Source: Castellaniella sp. MT123 (lineage in GTDB: Bacteria > Pseudomonadota > Gammaproteobacteria > Burkholderiales > Burkholderiaceae_B). Taken from it: 64,000 bases of DNA. Below the pieces are notes generated by a model. That model had not been told where the DNA came from. It searched no databases and worked only from the letters and a program-made list of their open reading frames with translations. Positions 55,237 through 64,000 of this stretch are shown one piece after another (position 1 is the first letter of the stretch; each line of letters starts with the position of its first letter). The DNA lies in contig NZ_CP154879.1 in NCBI RefSeq assembly GCF_039614765.1, positions 1,488,001 through 1,552,000 on the forward strand. Direction: 5' to 3'. Made by a program: the position numbers and the translations under genes.

Positions 55237-57081
55237 TCAGTACAGCCCCAGCCACTTCCAGTACGGAATCGAGGCATAGGCCAGCACGATCCGCAATGGA
55301 TTCAGCCACCAGGCATAGCGGAAAAACAGCATCTCGTCACAACGCGACCGCAGCCCCGCAGCCAGCGCCTGCTGCAGGGCCGAATTCTGATGCGGCATGA
55401 ACCAGATGTCGGAAAATAACGACGCCAGAAAGACCACCAGCCAGGGATGGATCCCCTGTTCCAGCCCGATCGGCATCAGCACGGTCACCGCCAGGATCAT
55501 GCCCGCAGTCAGCGGCAGCACCAGGCGCAAGGCAACCGTCACCACGAGCGCCAGCAGGATGAACCACCCCAGGCTACCCCCCACCCAGTCCAGATGATGG
55601 CCGATCGCCTGGATCATCAGGACGTCCAGCCCCAGGTAATGGATCGCCTCGGTCAGTCCATCCAGGCAGAGCAGGAAGAAGATCAGCGGCCAGTCGATCT
55701 GTGTCTTGAACGCCCCCTTGTTGAACAGCCCCAGGATCAGCAGGCCAATCAGCACGAAGCCCGCCAGCCAGGCGGTCTGCGACTGATGCCACTGCGGAAC
55801 GATCGCACCCAGCAGAAATACCAGGAATGCCAGCGCCGCAACCCATTCCGGAGCCCGCAACGGCCCCAGCAAAGTCATCTGAGCCTGGATCCGCGCGACG
55901 GGCAGGGGCCTGCTGACCTCGGCGCGAAACAGAAACCGCATCGCGAGCGCGTGGACACCCAACAGCCCCACGGCGACGACCGCTGCACTCACCAGCCACC
56001 CCAGGCCCTGGTATTCGGCACGCACCTGCGTCGGCAGGCTGACGAACGCGGCCAGATTGGAGGATTTGGCCGTCAGCAGCAAGGGCGAAAACAGGGTCGC
56101 CCCGGTGAACACCGCAATCATCAAGGCGCTGGCCTCGCGGCTTTGGGCACGCGCGCCCAGGCTGTCGTCCATTTCCCGGTACAACGGCAGGAGCAGTGCC
56201 AGACGCGCATTGGCGGACGGCATCACGATCGACAGCAGAAAACCGAACAGCGTGAGCGCCGCCCGATGCCAGAAGGCGGAGTCGGGCAGACGGACCAGCA
56301 CCCACAGCATGAATCGATAGGCCAGTCCGGAGCTGACCATGACCGCGGCCAGCGCATAGACCCCCAGCAACAGGAGAAACGTACGTGAATAGAATCCGTG
56401 CAACGCCACGTCGGCCGGCACCAGATCGATGAACAACATGGCCACCACCGCCATGATGGGCGGAATGAATTCGTCGACCAGAGCGAACAGCCACATCAGC
56501 GCCGTCAGCGTGAACAGACCCAGATAGACCGCCGCCTGGGGCGGCAGCCCCGCACGATCCGCCAGCCACCAGACCAACGGCGGAACCACCAGGGCGGCAC
56601 CCCAGCCGATCCGCTGCCTCCAGGGCAACGGACGGGCTGCGGCCACAGGCACGGGCGGATGGGCGGGAGGCGAAAGCTCGCCTAATCGCGCCGCCAGACC
56701 GAGCAACGCGCCGGATTTCAGCGGCGGATTGTGTGACGCGAGTTCGAGCAGGGCCGCGCGCGCCACCCGGACGGCGGCAACCGGGGTCACCGCACGCGCA
56801 TTCGTCAGATGATGGGCATGGGTCGCGCTGTCTGCAAATGCCTCGGCGCCAAAGGCGTCCCCAGCACCCAGCGGCGCGGATGCGCGCGTCGACGCGAGTT
56901 CGACCTGACCTTCGAGAATCCAGTAGGCATGCCGCGCCTGATCGCCTGCCCTGTAGATTTCGTCGCCCGCCGCGAAGTCACAGGACTCGGTGGCGGCAAG
57001 CAGCCGGGCGCGATCCAGCGGCGAAAACTGGGCGAGCAGCGGGTGTTCCTGAATGGTGATGGCGAGTCGATCAGCCTGCAT
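55237..57081 (-). CDS. SLC13/DASS-type permease with N-terminal cyclic-nucleotide-binding domain
   Basis: A 614-residue protein. Residues 1-120 form a cNMP-binding-like domain (FSPLDRARLLAATESCDFAA, AYWILEGQVELAS, GAGDAFGAEAF, NARAVTPVAAVRVARAALLE). A proline-rich linker follows. From about residue 165 there are 11-13 membrane segments with SLC13-type hairpins (ALVDEFIPPIMAVVAMLFID, MPSANARLALLLPLY, MPHQNSALQQALA). The Asn-rich substrate motif is seen as SIVMPSANAR. Anion import gated by a bound cyclic nucleotide is an inference from domain order. ATG 57081 is preferred over far-upstream starts that run into the tRNA. Confidence 0.8.
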   Translation of the reverse strand: MQADRLAITIQEHPLLAQFSPLDRARLLAATESCDFAAGDEIYRAGDQARHAYWILEGQVELASTRASAPLGAGDAFGAEAFADSATHAHHLTNARAVTPVAAVRVARAALLELASHNPPLKSGALLGLAARLGELSPPAHPPVPVAAARPLPWRQRIGWGAALVVPPLVWWLADRAGLPPQAAVYLGLFTLTALMWLFALVDEFIPPIMAVVAMLFIDLVPADVALHGFYSRTFLLLLGVYALAAVMVSSGLAYRFMLWVLVRLPDSAFWHRAALTLFGFLLSIVMPSANARLALLLPLYREMDDSLGARAQSREASALMIAVFTGATLFSPLLLTAKSSNLAAFVSLPTQVRAEYQGLGWLVSAAVVAVGLLGVHALAMRFLFRAEVSRPLPVARIQAQMTLLGPLRAPEWVAALAFLVFLLGAIVPQWHQSQTAWLAGFVLIGLLILGLFNKGAFKTQIDWPLIFFLLCLDGLTEAIHYLGLDVLMIQAIGHHLDWVGGSLGWFILLALVVTVALRLVLPLTAGMILAVTVLMPIGLEQGIHPWLVVFLASLFSDIWFMPHQNSALQQALAAGLRSRCDEMLFFRYAWWLNPLRIVLAYASIPYWKWLGLY

Positions 57082-57119
57082 CGGGGGTACGGAACCAGAA
57101 TGTTTGAAGCACTGTAACC

Positions 57120-57150
57120 AAAAAACCCGCCATGTTGGGAAACATGCGGG
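57120..57150 (-). terminator. Terminator downstream of tRNA-Ser
   Basis: CCCGCCATGTT (57126-57136) pairs with AACATGCGGG (57141-57150) with one bulged C and a GGGA loop. On the minus strand the stem is followed by six T (complement of 57120-57125). Confidence 0.8.
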
Positions 57151-57161
57151 CTTTTCGATGA

Positions 57162-57253
<92 letters not shown>

Positions 57254-57316
57254 GGATCGACTGCGGTCAAGCCGTGCATTCTAGCATAAAAAACACAGCA
57301 CTCTGGTGCACCAGCA

Positions 57317-57345
57317 TTGCTGGAAGCTGACAAACCACTTATAGT
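57317..57345 (+). promoter_or_regulatory. Sigma-70 promoter of the EF-hand membrane protein gene
   Basis: TTGCTG (57317-57322), 17 bases, TATAGT (57340-57345). Initiation near 57352 leaves a leader of about 27 bases containing GGAGG. Confidence 0.65.
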
Positions 57346-57378
57346 GAAACAAGGCGTAGCAAACAGTTGGAGGACACC

Positions 57379-57741
57379 ATGAACATCCAAGCGCTGCATT
57401 TCATGCTCGACGCCGACGGCAATGGCGTCATTGCGGGCTGGGAAATCCTCGCGGCCCTGAAGTGGTTCTTCACGCTACCAGGCCGCCTGCTGGTCGAAGG
57501 CCTGGGCAACATCCCCATCATCGCCGATGCCTTCGGCATCCAGGCGTCACAGGCCACAGGCTACGCCAGTTTTCACGGTTTGCTGGCAACCGGATCCAGC
57601 CTGGTGTTCTGGGTCCTCGTCCTGTATTTGCTGACCCGCATCGGTTCCAGTCACGAGGACGACAGCGCCCCTATCGCACCGCCCGCCGTACCCGGCATGC
57701 CCCACTATCGCGGGCCGAAACACCGGAACCACACTGGCTGA
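57379..57741 (+). CDS. Small membrane protein with an EF-hand loop (unrecognised)
   Basis: A 120-residue protein without a known name. Residues 11-22 (DADGNGVIAGWE) fit the canonical EF-hand calcium loop at every ligand position: D1, D3, N5, G6, I8, E12. One or two hydrophobic stretches follow (ILAALKWFFTLPGRLLVEGL) and a clear membrane helix (SSLVFWVLVLYLLTRIG, about 78-94). The tail is polar and proline-rich. TTGGAGGACACC places a good ribosome site before ATG 57379. Ca-binding is plausible but unproven, since single EF loops in bacteria can be degenerate. Confidence 0.75.
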   Translation: MNIQALHFMLDADGNGVIAGWEILAALKWFFTLPGRLLVEGLGNIPIIADAFGIQASQATGYASFHGLLATGSSLVFWVLVLYLLTRIGSSHEDDSAPIAPPAVPGMPHYRGPKHRNHTG

Positions 57742-57756
57742 CATGACACGCGCGAC

Positions 57757-57777
57757 GCGGCGGGACTGGCCCGCCGC
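57757..57777 (+). terminator. Hairpin between the EF-hand gene and serS
   Basis: GCGGCGGG (57757-57764) and CCCGCCGC (57770-57777) form a perfect 8-bp stem between two converging genes. No T run is present on either side, so termination efficiency is uncertain. Confidence 0.35.
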
Positions 57778-57818
57778 ATCGGCCCTGCACGATCACCCTG
57801 CGGACATGGGCAAGACGC

Positions 57819-59282
<1,464 letters not shown>

Positions 59283-59327
59283 TTAAATTAAATGATCGAA
59301 CCCCGATTTCAACGAACACACTGACTC

Positions 59328-59936
59328 ATGCAGGACATCATCCGCTTCATCGCCGCCCAAGAACTGCAACCCACCCCGTGGAAGAACGGGGGCGGCGTCA
59401 CCCGCCAGATCGTCATCCACCCGGCTGATGCCAGCGCCGACGATTTCATCTGGCGCATCAGTGCCGCCGACGTGGCGTCGGCTGGCCCCTTTTCGTACTG
59501 GGAGGACATCGACCGCATCCTGGTTCTGACCGAAGGCGGGCCCATGCGCCTGATCCGCACGGATACCGGCCGGGAAACGCTGCTGGAAGCCGGCACACGG
59601 CTGTATTTCGCAGGCGAAACGCCCTACACCGCCGAACTGCCGGCCGGCCCCGTGCGGGATTTCAACCTGATGCTGCGCCGCAAACAGGCCCATGGCTGTG
59701 TGGACATGCGCAGCGGCCACCAGAAATTGCCCCTGCGTCCCGGCGACACCATCCTGCATTGCGTGCAGGGCCGGTATCAGGCCGATCTGCCGGCGCATCT
59801 GGGTGGACGGCGCATTCTGGACACCGGCGACACACTGCACATCACGCTGGACTACGTGCCGTTTTTCACCCTGGATCTGAGCCCGCTGACGCCGGATGCC
59901 CGGCTGGTGGATGCCCGGGTGAATCTGTATCCCTGA
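59328..59936 (+). CDS. HutD/Ves-family cupin protein
   Basis: A 202-residue double-cupin-like protein with the family motif PTPWKNGGGVTRQIVIHP near residue 15, then FIWRISAADVASAGPFSYWE and FNLMLRRKQAHG. HutD proteins are linked to histidine utilisation in pseudomonads, where they are thought to limit Hut expression, but no hut gene is nearby. Its function here is therefore open. It stands alone between serS and the racemase gene. Confidence 0.85.
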   Translation: MQDIIRFIAAQELQPTPWKNGGGVTRQIVIHPADASADDFIWRISAADVASAGPFSYWEDIDRILVLTEGGPMRLIRTDTGRETLLEAGTRLYFAGETPYTAELPAGPVRDFNLMLRRKQAHGCVDMRSGHQKLPLRPGDTILHCVQGRYQADLPAHLGGRRILDTGDTLHITLDYVPFFTLDLSPLTPDARLVDARVNLYP

Positions 59937-60013
59937 TCCAACGAGATCGGTGCGACCCGGGCCGAAACTTCGTCGAGGACGACATGCGGGTCGGTCTCAT
60001 CGAGCCAGCCGCA

Positions 60014-60709
60014 TCAGCAACCCAGCGCAGTCTCCGCCGCCGCCCGTGCATGAATTGCCGTGGTATCGAACAGCGGGACGCCGGCATCTTTCTGCCCGAC
60101 CAGCAGGGAAATTTCGGTACAGCCCAGGATGATGCCTTGGGCGCCGCGGTCGGCCAGGCGCTGCATCACCACGCGATAGGCTTGACGCGAGGCATCTTCG
60201 ATGCGGCCTAGGCACAGTTCTTCGTAGATCACGCGGTGGACGAGCGCCCGATCCTCCGGAGTCGGCACCAGCACCTCGATGCCGTGGGCATCCTGCAGAC
60301 GGTCACGGTAGAACGCCTGTTCCATGGTGAAAGCGGTACCCAGCAGCCCAATACGGCTCAAGCCAGCCTGGCGGATCACGGCTGCCGTCGGGTCGGCGAT
60401 ATGCAGCAGCGGGATCCGAACGGCCGTCTCGATGGCGGGCGCGACCTTGTGCATGGTGTTGGTGCACAGCACCAGGAAATCCGCACCGGCACGTTCCAGG
60501 GCACTGGCCGCATTCGCCAGGACGACGCCGGCGGCATCCCAGTCGCCCCGGTGCTGCAACTGCTCGATTTCAGCAAAATCAACACTATAGAGGACTATCC
60601 TGGCAGAATGGAGGCCGCCCAGCCGGGCCTTCACGGCTTCGTTGATCTGGCGGTAATACGGCACGGTGGATTCCCAGCTCATGCCGCCGATCAGGCCAAT
60701 GGTTTTCAT
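60014..60709 (-). CDS. Aspartate/glutamate racemase-family protein
   Basis: A 231-residue PLP-independent racemase homologue. TIGLIGGMSWESTVPYYRQI opens the protein, LVLCTNTMHKVAPAIE carries the first catalytic cysteine and IILGCTEISLLVGQKDAG the second. Both cysteines are present, so it should be active, on aspartate or a related acid. GGAGGGGG precedes ATG 60709, inside the end of rarA four bases upstream, so it is cotranscribed with rarA. Confidence 0.88.
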   Translation of the reverse strand: MKTIGLIGGMSWESTVPYYRQINEAVKARLGGLHSARIVLYSVDFAEIEQLQHRGDWDAAGVVLANAASALERAGADFLVLCTNTMHKVAPAIETAVRIPLLHIADPTAAVIRQAGLSRIGLLGTAFTMEQAFYRDRLQDAHGIEVLVPTPEDRALVHRVIYEELCLGRIEDASRQAYRVVMQRLADRGAQGIILGCTEISLLVGQKDAGVPLFDTTAIHARAAAETALGC

Positions 60710-60713
60710 GGTT

Positions 60714-62117
60714 TCAGCCCCCTCCCGCTTCCTCATCCCACTTTCGCAGCTGTGACAGCTTCTCGCCGATCTTGATTTCCAGCCCGCGGGGCGCTGGCTG
60801 ATACCAGCCTGGTTCAACCATGCCATCGGGCAGGTAGGTTTCGCCCGCCGCATAGGCATTGGGCTCGTCGTGGGCATACCGGTACTCATGCCCATAACCC
60901 AGTTCCTTCATCAGCTTGGTCGGGGCATTGCGCAGATGCACGGGTACCTCGCGGCTCTTGTCCTGCTTGACGAAGGCGCGGGCCTGGTTGTAGGCCATAT
61001 AGCCGGCGTTGCTCTTGGCTGCGATAGCCAGGTAGATGACGGCCTGCCCCAGCGCCAGTTCGCCTTCCGGCGAACCCAGACGTTCATAGGTGGCCGCCGC
61101 ATCGTTGGCGATCTGCAGGGCGCGGGGGTCGGCCAGGCCGATGTCTTCCCAGGCCATGCGAACAATGCGCCGCGCCAGGTAGCGCGGATCCGCGCCGCCA
61201 TCCAGCATCCGGGTCAGCCAGTACAGGGCGGCATCGGGGTGGGATCCGCGCACGGATTTGTGCAGAGCGGAAATCTGATCGTAGAAGTTGTCGCCGCCCT
61301 TGTCGAAACGACGAGCATTCAGGGTCAGCGCGTTCTGAATGAAACCGGCATCGATCCGCGTGATGCCGCTGGCGCCGGCCGCGGTCTGGCACTGTTCCAG
61401 CAGATTCAGCAGGCGCCGGGCGTCGCCGTCGGCATAACCGACCAGCGTATCGACGGCCAAATCGTCGAATGCCAGGTCCCCCATGGCCTGCGTGCGCGCC
61501 CGTTGCGCGAGCAGCCGCAATTCGTCTTCTGTCAGGGACTTCAGGACATAGACCTGGGCGCGCGACAGCAGGGCCGAATTGACCTCGAAGGACGGGTTTT
61601 CCGTCGTCGCGCCGATAAACGTCACCAAGCCGCTTTCGACAAATGGCAACAGCGCATCCTGCTGGGATTTGTTGAAGCGGTGGATTTCATCCACGAACAG
61701 GATGGTGGGCTGGCCTCCGGCCCGATTCTGTTCGGCCTGGGCCATGGCGGCGCGAATGTCCTTGACGCCCGAGAACACGGCGGACAAGGCGATGAAGGCG
61801 CAATCGAAGGCGCTGGCGGTCAGCCGCGCCAGGGTGGTCTTGCCCACGCCCGGCGGCCCCCAGAAAATCATGGAATGCGGCTTGCCGGACTGGAAGGCCA
61901 GCCGCAGCGGCTTGCCCTCGCCCAGCAGGTGGGACTGGCCGATGACCTCGTCCAGGGACTTCGGACGTAATGCCTCGGCCAGCGGGGCATTGACGGCTGG
62001 CCCCGGCGGGGATGACGCGGCCGGCCCCCGGCCGGGAACGCCGCCTGGGGCACTTCCGGAAAATCCGGCGGCACCTGGGTCCGGCGCATCCCCCAGCAGG
62101 TCACCCTGTGTCGCCAT
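60714..62117 (-). CDS. rarA: Replication-associated recombination protein A (AAA+ ATPase)
   Basis: RarA/MgsA (467 residues) acts at stalled replication forks. A Gly/Pro/Ala-rich N-terminal stretch of about 45 residues precedes the AAA+ core: IGQSHLLGEGKPLRLAFQSG, Walker A WGPPGVGKTTLARL, Walker B LFVDEIHRFNKSQQDALLP, sensor 1 FIGATTENPSFEVN and arginine finger SALLSRA. The C-terminal tetramerisation domain has ARRIVRMAWEDIGLADPRAL. Its ATG shares a base with the lolA stop (TGATG). Confidence 0.96.
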   Translation of the reverse strand: MATQGDLLGDAPDPGAAGFSGSAPGGVPGRGPAASSPPGPAVNAPLAEALRPKSLDEVIGQSHLLGEGKPLRLAFQSGKPHSMIFWGPPGVGKTTLARLTASAFDCAFIALSAVFSGVKDIRAAMAQAEQNRAGGQPTILFVDEIHRFNKSQQDALLPFVESGLVTFIGATTENPSFEVNSALLSRAQVYVLKSLTEDELRLLAQRARTQAMGDLAFDDLAVDTLVGYADGDARRLLNLLEQCQTAAGASGITRIDAGFIQNALTLNARRFDKGGDNFYDQISALHKSVRGSHPDAALYWLTRMLDGGADPRYLARRIVRMAWEDIGLADPRALQIANDAAATYERLGSPEGELALGQAVIYLAIAAKSNAGYMAYNQARAFVKQDKSREVPVHLRNAPTKLMKELGYGHEYRYAHDEPNAYAAGETYLPDGMVEPGWYQPAPRGLEIKIGEKLSQLRKWDEEAGGG

Positions 62118-62821
62118 CAGTTCATCTTCACCAGATCGGCGCCCTTGGGCACGGTGAACTGGAACTGGCCGGCGGGGATCGCGGGGTTGGCCTTCAGATC
62201 CGAAAACTGGATGCGCGACGTCTGGCCAAAGGCATCCAGCAGTTCCAGGCGACGCGGCAGGCCGTCCGTAAAGCCGATGTCGGCATGCACGAACCCGGCA
62301 TCCGGTGTTTTCGGGACGGCGCGCAGCCACTGCAGGCCGTCCCGATCGGGTTGCAGTTGCAGATTGAAGGCCTCGTCCAGCGAACCGGAGCCGAACAGCA
62401 GGGCCGCGGGCGATGCGCCGATCGCCTGGCCTGCCTTGCGCTCGGTGACTTGTTCCAGGTCTGGATCATATTGATAGACGTGCTGCCCGTCGGACACGAT
62501 CAGTTGGGCATAGGGCTTGAGCACCTGCCAGCGGAACTTTCCCGGGCGCTGAAAGGCAAAGGTGCCGTTCTGGACACGTTTGGTGCCGTCCGTTGCCGCC
62601 TGTTCCTGGCGGAACTGTCCGGTGGCGGACTTGACCTTTTCCACGAAGGACTGCAACTGGATCTGGGCACTGTCGACTGCCGCAGCCACCCCTGGCAGGC
62701 CCAGCAGCCCGGCCAGCAAGGCCCCCGCGCACAGCGCTCGGCAACGGCCTGACAGGGCCGGACCCGGCAGCCGGCGCCCGGCTTCGGAACCCATATGACG
62801 ATTCAGGAAAAGCGATTTCAT
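62117..62821 (-). CDS. lolA: Outer-membrane lipoprotein carrier protein
   Basis: LolA (234 residues) ferries lipoproteins across the periplasm. The signal peptide is long, with a basic N region and a hydrophobic core (LCAGALLAGLLGLPGVAAA) ending near residue 48. FRQEQAATDGTKRVQNGTFA, RPGKFRWQVLKPYAQLIVSD and VYQYDPDLEQVTERK follow. ATG 62821 with GGAAAGAA upstream is used; ATG 62794 would give a more ordinary signal length. ftsK-lolA-rarA is a conserved order. Confidence 0.94.
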   Translation of the reverse strand: MKSLFLNRHMGSEAGRRLPGPALSGRCRALCAGALLAGLLGLPGVAAAVDSAQIQLQSFVEKVKSATGQFRQEQAATDGTKRVQNGTFAFQRPGKFRWQVLKPYAQLIVSDGQHVYQYDPDLEQVTERKAGQAIGASPAALLFGSGSLDEAFNLQLQPDRDGLQWLRAVPKTPDAGFVHADIGFTDGLPRRLELLDAFGQTSRIQFSDLKANPAIPAGQFQFTVPKGADLVKMN

Positions 62822-62861
62822 CTGACGTTCTTTCCGATTGAATGCTTCGATCTTCGACGCG

Positions 62862-64000
62862 CTACTCGTCTTCGCCGCCCGCCTGGGCCGGCACCAGAAT
62901 GTCCCGGTTGCCGTTGGGCTGCTGCGGGCTCACCAGCCCGGAACGTTCCATCTGCTCCAGAATCCGGGCCGAACGGTTGTAGCCAATGCGCAGATTGCGC
63001 TGCACGAAGGAAATCGACGCCCGCCGGCTGCGCATCACGACCTCGACCGCCTGATCGTACAGGGGATCGTTTTCCTGGTCGACGAAACCGGTCACGGAAC
63101 TGACACCATCGCCGGTTTCACCTTCCGCCGCGCCTTCCAGCAAACCCTCGACATAGTCCGGCTCGCCGGACTCCTTCAGGGTCTCGACGACGCGGTGGAC
63201 CTCGTCATCATGCACGAAAGCCCCGTGCACACGGGTCGGCACGCTGGTGCCCGGCGGTTGATACAGCATGTCACCCTGACCCAGCAGTGCTTCGGCCCCC
63301 ATCTGATCCAGGATGGTGCGCGAATCGATCTTGGACGACACCTGAAAGGCGATGCGCGTGGGGATGTTGGCCTTGATCAGGCCGGTGATCACATCCACGC
63401 TGGGACGCTGGGTAGCCAGGATCAGGTGAACCCCGGCCGCCCGCGCTTTTTGCGCCAGACGGGCGATGAGTTCTTCGACCTTCTTGCCCACCACCATCAT
63501 CAGATCGGCCAATTCGTCGATCACCACCACGATCATGGGCAGCGTGCCCAGCGGTTCAGGCGCATCGGGCGTCAGCGAGAACGGATTGGGAATGGGCTGT
63601 TCCTGCTTTTGCGCCTCACGGATTTTGGCGTTGTAGCCAGACAGGTTGCGCACCCCGAGCTTGCTCATGAGCTTGTAGCGCCGTTCCATTTCAGCCACGC
63701 ACCAGTTCAGCGCATTGGCCGCGTGCCGCATGTCGGTCACCACCGGTGCCAGCAGATGGGGGATGCCCTCGTAGACGGACATTTCCAGCATCTTCGGGTC
63801 GATCAGGATCAAGCGCACCTGACTCGCGTCCGCCTTATAGAGCAGCGACAGGATCATGGCGTTGATTCCGACGGATTTGCCGGAACCGGTGGTGCCCGCC
63901 ACCAGCAAATGAGGCATTTTCGCCAGATCGACCACCACAGGATTACCGGCGATGTCCTTGCCCAGCGCCATGGTCAGCAGCGACGCGCTGCTGTGATAAA
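62862..64000 (-). CDS. ftsK: DNA translocase FtsK, C-terminal part (5' partial at window edge)
   Basis: The frame is open to base 64000, so the membrane and linker domains lie outside. What is seen (about 379 residues) is the RecA-like motor and the gamma domain. [20 protein letters not shown] leads to Walker [16 protein letters not shown]; Walker B is [39 protein letters not shown] and [20 protein letters not shown] follow. The C-terminal winged helix ([34 protein letters not shown]) reads KOPS on DNA. Confidence 0.97.
   Translation of the reverse strand, partial: YHSSASLLTMALGKDIAGNPVVVDLAKMPHLLVAGTTGSGKSVGINAMILSLLYKADASQVRLILIDPKMLEMSVYEGIPHLLAPVVTDMRHAANALNWCVAEMERRYKLMSKLGVRNLSGYNAKIREAQKQEQPIPNPFSLTPDAPEPLGTLPMIVVVIDELADLMMVVGKKVEELIARLAQKARAAGVHLILATQRPSVDVITGLIKANIPTRIAFQVSSKIDSRTILDQMGAEALLGQGDMLYQPPGTSVPTRVHGAFVHDDEVHRVVETLKESGEPDYVEGLLEGAAEGETGDGVSSVTGFVDQENDPLYDQAVEVVMRSRRASISFVQRNLRIGYNRSARILEQMERSGLVSPQQPNGNRDILVPAQAGGEDE

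Overview
The window is about 64 kb of GC-rich chromosome from a betaproteobacterium, most likely Burkholderiales and probably Alcaligenaceae (Bordetella/Achromobacter/Castellaniella-like). The clues are protein similarity and the block gyrA-serC-pheA-hisC-tyrA-aroA/cmk-rpsA-ihfB-lapA-lapB-hldA-hldD-comEA-cysM, with a heptose kinase that lacks the nucleotidyltransferase half. I see no insertion sequence, prophage, CRISPR array or rRNA. There is one tRNA, tRNA-Ser(CGA).

Layout. 1-2.5 kb: the 3' end of a cysG whose methyltransferase domain is truncated, then a MarR regulator coupled to a FUSC-type exporter. 2.6-5.1 kb: isocitrate lyase, with queF diverging across a palindrome-rich intergenic region. 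5.1-14.4 kb: an accessory-looking catabolic locus. A PobR/XylS-type regulator diverges from a tight operon of two SDR dehydrogenases, a KstD-like flavoprotein, a NIPSNAP protein and a complete LIV-type ABC importer. 14.5-22.4 kb: housekeeping genes (pgsA, uvrC, nagZ, acpS, orn, an M48 protease, rsgA, a Nudix hydrolase, rplS). 22.5-22.9 kb: a small membrane-protein gene behind a tandem LexA-box promoter. 23-31 kb: peroxiredoxin, acyl-CoA dehydrogenase, etfBA, an HDAC-like amidohydrolase, mltB, cysM and a ComEA-like protein. 31-46 kb: the large minus-strand block of heptose, LPS-assembly, aromatic amino acid and serine genes plus gyrA. 46-54 kb: ompA-like, ubiG, gph, ddh and small genes, then an ECF sigma factor next to a TTHB210-like/cupredoxin pair that shares its promoter motif, then a two-part lipoate ligase. 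54-64 kb: a cNMP-domain SLC13 permease with a periplasmic partner, tRNA-Ser, a small EF-hand membrane protein, serS, a HutD-like protein, a racemase, rarA, lolA and the 3' end of ftsK.

The most interesting points are regulatory. (1) Two LexA boxes, one an exact CTGT-N8-ACAG, bracket the promoter of an unrecognised 85-residue basic membrane protein. (2) The same 33-bp promoter architecture (GTGAAACG-N16-CATCCAATG) lies in front of the ECF sigma gene and in front of the TTHB210-like/cupredoxin operon, suggesting autoregulation and a defined target. (3) Two 14-bp direct repeats with 21-bp period separate the AraC-type regulator from the catabolic operon. Together with an aromatizing-type flavoprotein, they suggest an uptake and ring-oxidation system for an alicyclic or hydroaromatic acid. 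(4) The aceA-queF intergenic region carries four palindromes; three of them share TTTCA/TGAAA arms and lie near whole helical turns of one another.
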